Below, one piece after another: positions 7,259 through 10,410 of a stretch of 10,410 nt of DNA (positions within the stretch are counted from its first letter, which is position 1; every line of letters starts with the position of its first letter). The notes under the pieces are model-generated. The model made no database searches. It saw only the letters and a program-made list of their open reading frames with translations, and was not told the DNA's origin. A program made the position numbers and the translations under genes. Location: NCBI GenBank assembly GCA_934454035.1, contig CAKSFY010000074.1, positions 1-10,410 on the forward strand. Reading direction: 5' to 3'. The DNA is from an uncultured Clostridia bacterium. Its GTDB lineage: Bacteria > Bacillota > Clostridia > UBA1381.

Positions 7259-7287
7259 TTGACAAAAAGCAAACCGAGTAGTATAAT
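7259..7287 (+). promoter_or_regulatory. Consensus sigma-A promoter of tRNA-Gly
   Basis: TTGACA (7259-7264) and TATAAT (7282-7287) are both perfect consensus with a 17-nt spacer. The predicted start falls a few bases before the tRNA at 7298. It diverges from the operon promoter at 7170-7199, with about 60 bp between the two -35 boxes. Confidence 0.93.
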
Positions 7288-7297
7288 TAATTTATAC

Positions 7298-7371
7298 GCG
7301 GATGTAGTTTAGTGGTAAAATATCAGCTTCCCAAGCTTAAGTTACGGGTTCGATTCCCGCCATCCGCTCCA
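7298..7371 (+). tRNA. tRNA-Gly (anticodon CCC)
   Basis: The 7-bp acceptor stem is GCGGATG (7298-7304) with CATCCGC (7361-7367), followed by T73 and an encoded CCA (7369-7371). The D arm is GTTT/AAAT around AGTGGTA. The anticodon loop TTCCCAA (7328-7334) places CCC at 7330-7332, which reads GGG glycine codons. The T loop TTCGATT closes on CGGG/CCCG. Two departures are seen: a C-T mismatch in the anticodon stem (7324 against 7338) and an A-C mismatch at the outer T-stem pair (7344 against 7360). The remaining structure and the consensus promoter suggest it is functional. Confidence 0.93.
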
Positions 7372-7377
7372 ATTGAG

Positions 7378-7408
7378 AAAGCCGCCTGCTGGGCGGCTTT
7401 TTGGTTTT
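7378..7408 (+). terminator. Rho-independent terminator after tRNA-Gly
   Basis: A perfect 9-bp stem AAAGCCGCC (7378-7386) with GGCGGCTTT (7392-7400) and a 5-nt loop is followed by TTGGTTTT. It starts 6 nt after the encoded CCA, so the tRNA-Gly transcript is monocistronic. Confidence 0.92.
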
Positions 7409-7460
7409 ATCAATTATCATAAATATACAATTGCTGTCATGTTGCAGATTACTCAAAGGC

Positions 7461-7494
7461 TAAAAAAAATCGAAATGGAGCGAAGTCCATTCCG
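7461..7494 (-). terminator. Rho-independent terminator after tRNA-Ser
   Basis: Read on the minus strand, a 9-bp stem (7486-7494 with 7471-7479, one G-T pair) closes a 6-nt loop and is followed by a run of eight T (complement of 7462-7469). It begins 3 nt past the encoded CCA of the serine tRNA and closes that transcript before it meets the tRNA-Gly unit. Confidence 0.9.
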
Positions 7495-7497
7495 ACG

Positions 7498-7586
7498 TGG
7501 AGGAGAGGATGGGATTCGAACCCACGAATGCTATTAACATTACAGCATTTCCAATGCTGCGCCTTCGACCTCTCGGCCACCTCTCC
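7498..7586 (-). tRNA. tRNA-Ser (anticodon GGA)
   Basis: On the minus strand the acceptor stem GGAGAGG/CCTCTCC is perfect and the CCA is encoded (7498-7500). The D stem is GCC/GGC. The anticodon stem CAGCA/TGCTG is perfect around TTGGAAA, giving anticodon GGA, which reads UCC and UCU. A long class II variable arm (AATG/CATT stem) is typical of serine tRNA and is the main SerRS identity element. The T arm is GTGGG-TTCGAAT-CCCAT with one G-T pair. The discriminator base is T73, where bacterial tRNA-Ser normally has G73. Confidence 0.95.
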
Positions 7587-7600
7587 AAAATTACTTATTT

Positions 7601-7629
7601 ATTATACATGATTCTTTTATAAATGTCAA
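7601..7629 (-). promoter_or_regulatory. Consensus sigma-A promoter of tRNA-Ser
   Basis: On the minus strand TTGACA (7624-7629) and TATAAT (7601-7606) are perfect consensus with a 17-nt spacer. The start should fall near 7594, about 8 nt before the tRNA 5' end. Confidence 0.93.
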
Positions 7630-7760
7630 GCATTTTTCAAAAAAACACTGAATTATTTATACCAAAAAAACAAGCAATAACCTATATGTACAAAAATACA
7701 CTCTCTTAGTGCCCCGATAATATATATTTTGACAAAAAATAAATATTTTTTTTGAAAGTA

Positions 7761-7789
7761 TTGACAAAAAGAATTAGTTATGCTAAACT
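7761..7789 (+). promoter_or_regulatory. Promoter of the feo operon
   Basis: TTGACA (7761-7766) is followed after 17 nt by TAAACT (7784-7789), a weaker -10 box preceded by TGC, which makes it an extended -10. An A/T-rich tract (7734-7757) just upstream could serve as an UP element. Expected start is near 7796, leaving a leader of about 75 nt before feoA. The first inverted repeat covers the -10 box, so repressor binding there would block polymerase. Confidence 0.75.
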
Positions 7790-7792
7790 AAC
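7777..7792. promoter_or_regulatory. Putative metalloregulator operator, site 1 (over the -10 box)
   Basis: GTTAT-N6-CTAAC matches the geometry of the two following sites with one mismatch. A second, overlapping reading is TTAGTT-N6-AACTAA at 7774-7791. It covers the feo -10 element. The half-sites recall DtxR/IdeR-type boxes, although those have much closer half-sites. It does not resemble a Fur box. Confidence 0.6.
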
Positions 7793-7798
7793 TAGTGA

Positions 7799-7816
7799 AG
7801 TTAGCAGAAGCTAACT
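7799..7816. promoter_or_regulatory. Putative metalloregulator operator, site 2
   Basis: A perfect inverted repeat has 7-bp arms AGTTAGC and GCTAACT around AGAA, and contains the core GTTAG-N6-CTAAC at 7800-7815. It starts just after the predicted transcription start. Binding here would block promoter clearance or early elongation. Confidence 0.65.
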
Positions 7817-7832
7817 GAATATTTTGAATACC

Positions 7833-7850
7833 GGTTAGATTGGTCTAACC
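7833..7850. promoter_or_regulatory. Putative metalloregulator operator, site 3
   Basis: A perfect inverted repeat has 7-bp arms GGTTAGA and TCTAACC around TTGG, with the core GTTAG-N6-CTAAC at 7834-7849. It ends 7 nt before the feoA ribosome site. Its core begins 34 bp after the core of site 2, whereas sites 1 and 2 are 23 bp apart. As RNA it would also form a stable hairpin beside the ribosome site. Confidence 0.65.
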
Positions 7851-7869
7851 AAAGAACGGAGGTCAATAT

Positions 7870-8082
7870 ATGCTGCCGCTTAGTTTAGCAAATGTCGGTG
7901 AAAACAATATCATCAAAAAAATCGGCGGTAAACCCGAGGTTAAGAAACATCTTGAAAATCTTGGATTTGTTGTCGGTGGAAATGTGCAGATTGTAAGCAC
8001 TCTCGGCGGAAACGTGATTGTAAATGTAAAAGAAGCGCGGGTTGCCATAAGCGAAGAAATGGCGCGCAAAATCATGGTATGA
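7870..8082 (+). CDS. feoA: FeoA-type ferrous iron transport protein (first copy)
   Basis: The 70-residue protein has the SH3-like FeoA fold pattern: a short N-terminal strand, a helix ending HLENLGFVVGG (28-37), then QIVSTLGGNVIVNVKEARVAISEEMARKIMV. The LGF..G turn followed by strands and a final EARVAIS..MA strand is characteristic. FeoA is cytosolic and assists or modulates FeoB. The ATG has a strong GGAGGT site ending 6 nt upstream. It is the first gene of the feo operon, directly behind the triple operator. It differs clearly from the second FeoA, so this is not a recent duplication. Confidence 0.9.
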   Translation: MLPLSLANVGENNIIKKIGGKPEVKKHLENLGFVVGGNVQIVSTLGGNVIVNVKEARVAISEEMARKIMV

Positions 8083-8158
8083 TTTATATATGTAAAAAGT
8101 CTTGCAATGCAAGCTTTGGGGAAACCTATATATAATATTAAGCTCAGGAGGAGAAAAT

Positions 8159-8380
8159 ATGAAAACTTTGAAAGAAGCAAAAATCGGCGAAACCGTCAAT
8201 GTGGTAAAGCTGCATGGTGAGGGTGCCGTAAAACGCAGACTCATGGACATGGGAATTACAAAAGGCGTTTCGGTATTTATCAGGAAAGTAGCTCCGCTCG
8301 GAGACCCGATTGAGGTAACCGTAAGAGGCTATGAGCTGTCCTTAAGAAAAGCGGATGCCGAAATGATAGAAATTCAATAA
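8159..8380 (+). CDS. feoA: FeoA-type ferrous iron transport protein (second copy)
   Basis: The 73-residue FeoA starts MKTLKEAKIGETVNVVKLHG. It has RRLMDMGITKGVSVFIRKVAPLGDPIEV at 26-53, the classic FeoA core (MDMG..G..V....APLGDP), and ends with RGYELSLRKADAEMIEI. The ATG at 8159 is chosen because AGGAGGAG lies just upstream. An in-frame ATG at 8102 would add 19 residues unlike FeoA and has no ribosome site. It closely matches canonical FeoA, so it may be the direct FeoB partner. The gap from the first feoA is 76 nt and the gap to feoB is 21 nt. Confidence 0.93.
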   Translation: MKTLKEAKIGETVNVVKLHGEGAVKRRLMDMGITKGVSVFIRKVAPLGDPIEVTVRGYELSLRKADAEMIEIQ

Positions 8381-8401
8381 TAAAGAAAGCGAGGATGGAA
8401 A

Positions 8402-10410
8402 ATGAGTATCAAAATTGCCCTTGCGGGTAACCCAAACTGTGGTAAGACCACATTATTCAATGCCCTGACAGGTTCAAACCAATTTGTCGGAAACTGGCCG
8501 GGTGTTACAGTTGAGAAAAAAGAAGGAAAGCTCAAAAAGCATGACGGTGTAATAATTACCGACCTTCCCGGAATTTATTCACTTTCTCCGTACACTCTGG
8601 AGGAAGTAGTTGCAAGAAATTATCTTATCGATGAGCGTCCGGATGCGGTATTGAATATCATAGACGGAACAAACCTTGAAAGAAACCTTTATCTTACAAC
8701 TCAGCTTACAGAGCTTGGTATTCCGGTTGTAATCGCAATCAATATGATGGACGTTGTCAGAAAAAACGGCGACAAAATCAATATTGCCGAACTTTCAAGA
8801 GAGCTTGGATGTAAAATAATCGAAATATCGGCATTAAAAGGCGACGGAGTTATGGCGGCTGCCGAAGAAGCAATTAAAGCTGCGCAAAACGGAAAAACCG
8901 TTCCCATGCACACTTTCAGCGGTGTTGTTGAACATGCAATTGCTCATATTGAAGAAGCGGTGCTTCACGATATGCCGGAAGAGCAGCAAAGATGGTATGC
9001 AATCAAGATTTTTGAGCGTGATGAAAAAGTAATTTCAAAGCTCGGAATAAGCGCCGATGCCATGAATCATATTGACTCAGATATAAAAGCAGCAGAAGAT
9101 GAGCTTGACGATGACGCCGAAAGTATTATCACCAACGAAAGATACATATATATAGCTGAATTAATCAAGGGCTGCTACAAAAAGAAAAATGCCGGGAAAT
9201 TATCCTCCTCGGATAAAATTGACCGTGTTGTAACAAACCGTTGGCTCGGACTTCCGATATTTGCAGCAGTTATGTTCCTTGTTTACTATATATCGATGGT
9301 TACGGTCGGAACCGCTGCGACAGACTGGGCAAATGACGGATTGTTCGGTGACGGCTGGCATTTATTCGGAATAGGCTCTGCCGAGTATAGTGAGAAATCG
9401 GATGAATTTACATCTGCTGCCCAAGCAGTAAGTGCATTTGCCGATATTGATGTCACTGCAGATGATTTCAACGCGGACACCGCTCTTTCTGAAATTAAAG
9501 ACTTTACTCCGGAAGAAAAAACCGCAACAATAGAAGTAGAAGATGAAGAAACACTTGCTACCAACGAAATGACAGCTTACTACGATGCAATCCCCGATAA
9601 TGCGGATGAAGAAAGCACAATCGGTATGAGCTACACAGACGCCGTTAAATATTTTGAAGAAAACGGCTTTGATGAGCCTGACCCTGCCGATTACGGCATA
9701 TGGGTACCCGGTATTCCGGTACTGGTAGAATCCGGACTTGAAAAAATAAATTGTGCAGAATGGCTGTCGGGACTTATCCTTGACGGTATCATCGCCGGCG
9801 TCGGTGCAGTTTTGGGATTCGTTCCTCAGATGCTTGTACTTTTCCTTTTGCTTGCATTCCTGGAAGCTTGCGGATATATGTCAAGAATCGCATTCGTACT
9901 CGACCGTATTTTCAGAAAATTCGGTCTTTCGGGTAAATCCTTCATTCCTATGCTTATCGGTACAGGCTGCGGAGTTCCCGGAATTATGGCTTCAAGAACA
10001 ATCGAAAATGACCGTGACAGAAAAATGACAATCATGACTACAACATTTATTCCCTGCGGTGCAAAAGTTCCGTTCATTGCTATGATTGCCGGAGCTATCT
10101 TCGGTGGAAGTGCATGGGTTGCTACCTCTGCATACTTTGTCGGTATGGCTGCAATCGTAATCTCGGGTATTATGCTTAAAAAGACTAAGATGTTCGCAGG
10201 TGATCCCGCTCCGTTCGTTATGGAGCTGCCGGCATACCACATGCCTACACTCCTGAACGTACTCAGAAGCATGTGGGAGCGCGGTTGGTCATTTATCAAA
10301 AAAGCCGGCACAATCATTCTTTTGTCAACAATTTTGGTATGGTTCACTTCATATTTCGGCTTTACAGACGAGGGCTTCAGAATGTTGTCGGAAGATGAGC
10401 TCGGAATGAG
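8402..10410 (+). CDS. feoB: FeoB ferrous iron permease, 3' end outside window
   Basis: 669 codons are visible without a stop. FeoB is a cytoplasmic-membrane Fe(II) importer with a cytosolic N-terminal G domain: G1 GNPNCGKTT (9-17), G2 GVTVEKK (34-40), G3 DLPG (54-57), G4 NMMD (114-117) and G5 SALKG (143-147). A helical linker follows to about 280, then the first membrane segment (about 284-303). Further on come the Gate motifs FIPMLIGTGCGVPG (ending at 527, with C523) and TTTFIPCGAKVPF (546-558, with C552). Between the first membrane segment and LDGIIAGVG (460-468), where usual FeoB has a loop of about 40 residues, an acidic insertion of about 100 residues (about 326-432) is present. It has around 31 Asp/Glu and only about 4 Lys/Arg, in what should be an extracytoplasmic loop. 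The start is ATG at 8402, with a GAGG site upstream. Confidence 0.95.
   Translation, partial: MSIKIALAGNPNCGKTTLFNALTGSNQFVGNWPGVTVEKKEGKLKKHDGVIITDLPGIYSLSPYTLEEVVARNYLIDERPDAVLNIIDGTNLERNLYLTTQLTELGIPVVIAINMMDVVRKNGDKINIAELSRELGCKIIEISALKGDGVMAAAEEAIKAAQNGKTVPMHTFSGVVEHAIAHIEEAVLHDMPEEQQRWYAIKIFERDEKVISKLGISADAMNHIDSDIKAAEDELDDDAESIITNERYIYIAELIKGCYKKKNAGKLSSSDKIDRVVTNRWLGLPIFAAVMFLVYYISMVTVGTAATDWANDGLFGDGWHLFGIGSAEYSEKSDEFTSAAQAVSAFADIDVTADDFNADTALSEIKDFTPEEKTATIEVEDEETLATNEMTAYYDAIPDNADEESTIGMSYTDAVKYFEENGFDEPDPADYGIWVPGIPVLVESGLEKINCAEWLSGLILDGIIAGVGAVLGFVPQMLVLFLLLAFLEACGYMSRIAFVLDRIFRKFGLSGKSFIPMLIGTGCGVPGIMASRTIENDRDRKMTIMTTTFIPCGAKVPFIAMIAGAIFGGSAWVATSAYFVGMAAIVISGIMLKKTKMFAGDPAPFVMELPAYHMPTLLNVLRSMWERGWSFIKKAGTIILLSTILVWFTSYFGFTDEGFRMLSEDELGM

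Noticed and set aside
7729..7757. Second TTGACA upstream of feo
   Set aside because: Bases 16-18 nt downstream (TTTGAA region) do not resemble a -10 box. The TTGACA at 7761 has a better partner.
8102..8158. N-terminal extension of the second FeoA from the ATG at 8102
   Set aside because: The added residues are unlike FeoA and lack a ribosome site, while AGGAGGAG sits just before the ATG at 8159.
9286..10347. Minus-strand open frames opposite feoB
   Set aside because: They are shadows of the feoB reading frame, with no ribosome sites or family resemblance.

Overview
The window looks like a chromosomal segment of a low-to-moderate GC Gram-positive anaerobe, most likely class Clostridia (gut Oscillospiraceae/Ruminococcaceae type). 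This is an inference from several things: strong GGAGG-type ribosome sites, near-consensus sigma-A promoters, TTG starts, CCA-encoding tRNA genes, a feoA-feoA-feoB iron operon, and an intergenic hairpin repeat of a kind I recall from gut Clostridia. I see no phage, transposase, CRISPR or defence genes. The content is mostly housekeeping, with a few unusual variants.

Layout. Bases 1-182 hold the C-terminal two thirds of an HU-type nucleoid protein (+), closed by a strong terminator. Bases 183-618 are non-coding and contain a GC-rich hairpin/tandem-repeat element. Bases 619-7098 form one tightly spaced minus-strand operon. In transcription order it encodes an alpha/beta hydrolase, a membrane-anchored MurF-type ligase, D-Ala-D-Ala ligase, a GH38 alpha-mannosidase and a YbaK-type Cys-tRNA(Pro) deacylase. 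Gaps between genes are 6-24 nt. One promoter is visible (7170-7199) and one terminator (about 551-599). Next come two single tRNA genes facing each other, tRNA-Gly(CCC) on + and tRNA-Ser(GGA) on -, each with its own consensus promoter and terminator. From 7761 to the window end lies the ferrous iron uptake operon feoA-feoA-feoB (+), with feoB cut by the window edge.

How the genes work together. Ddl makes D-Ala-D-Ala and the MurF-type enzyme joins it to the muramyl tripeptide, so adjacent genes cover consecutive steps of peptidoglycan precursor synthesis. The mannosidase, hydrolase and deacylase have no obvious link to that pathway and may simply be co-transcribed. FeoA proteins are small cytosolic partners of FeoB, the G-protein-coupled Fe(II) permease. 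The feo promoter and leader carry three inverted repeats of the form GTTAG-N6-CTAAC, which look like operators for a metal-responsive repressor.

Most worth a second look: the triple operator in front of feo; an acidic insertion of about 100 residues in the first extracytoplasmic loop of FeoB; the MurF homologue whose N-terminal substrate domain appears replaced by membrane helices; and small departures from consensus in both tRNAs. I did not find a clearly new multi-gene system.
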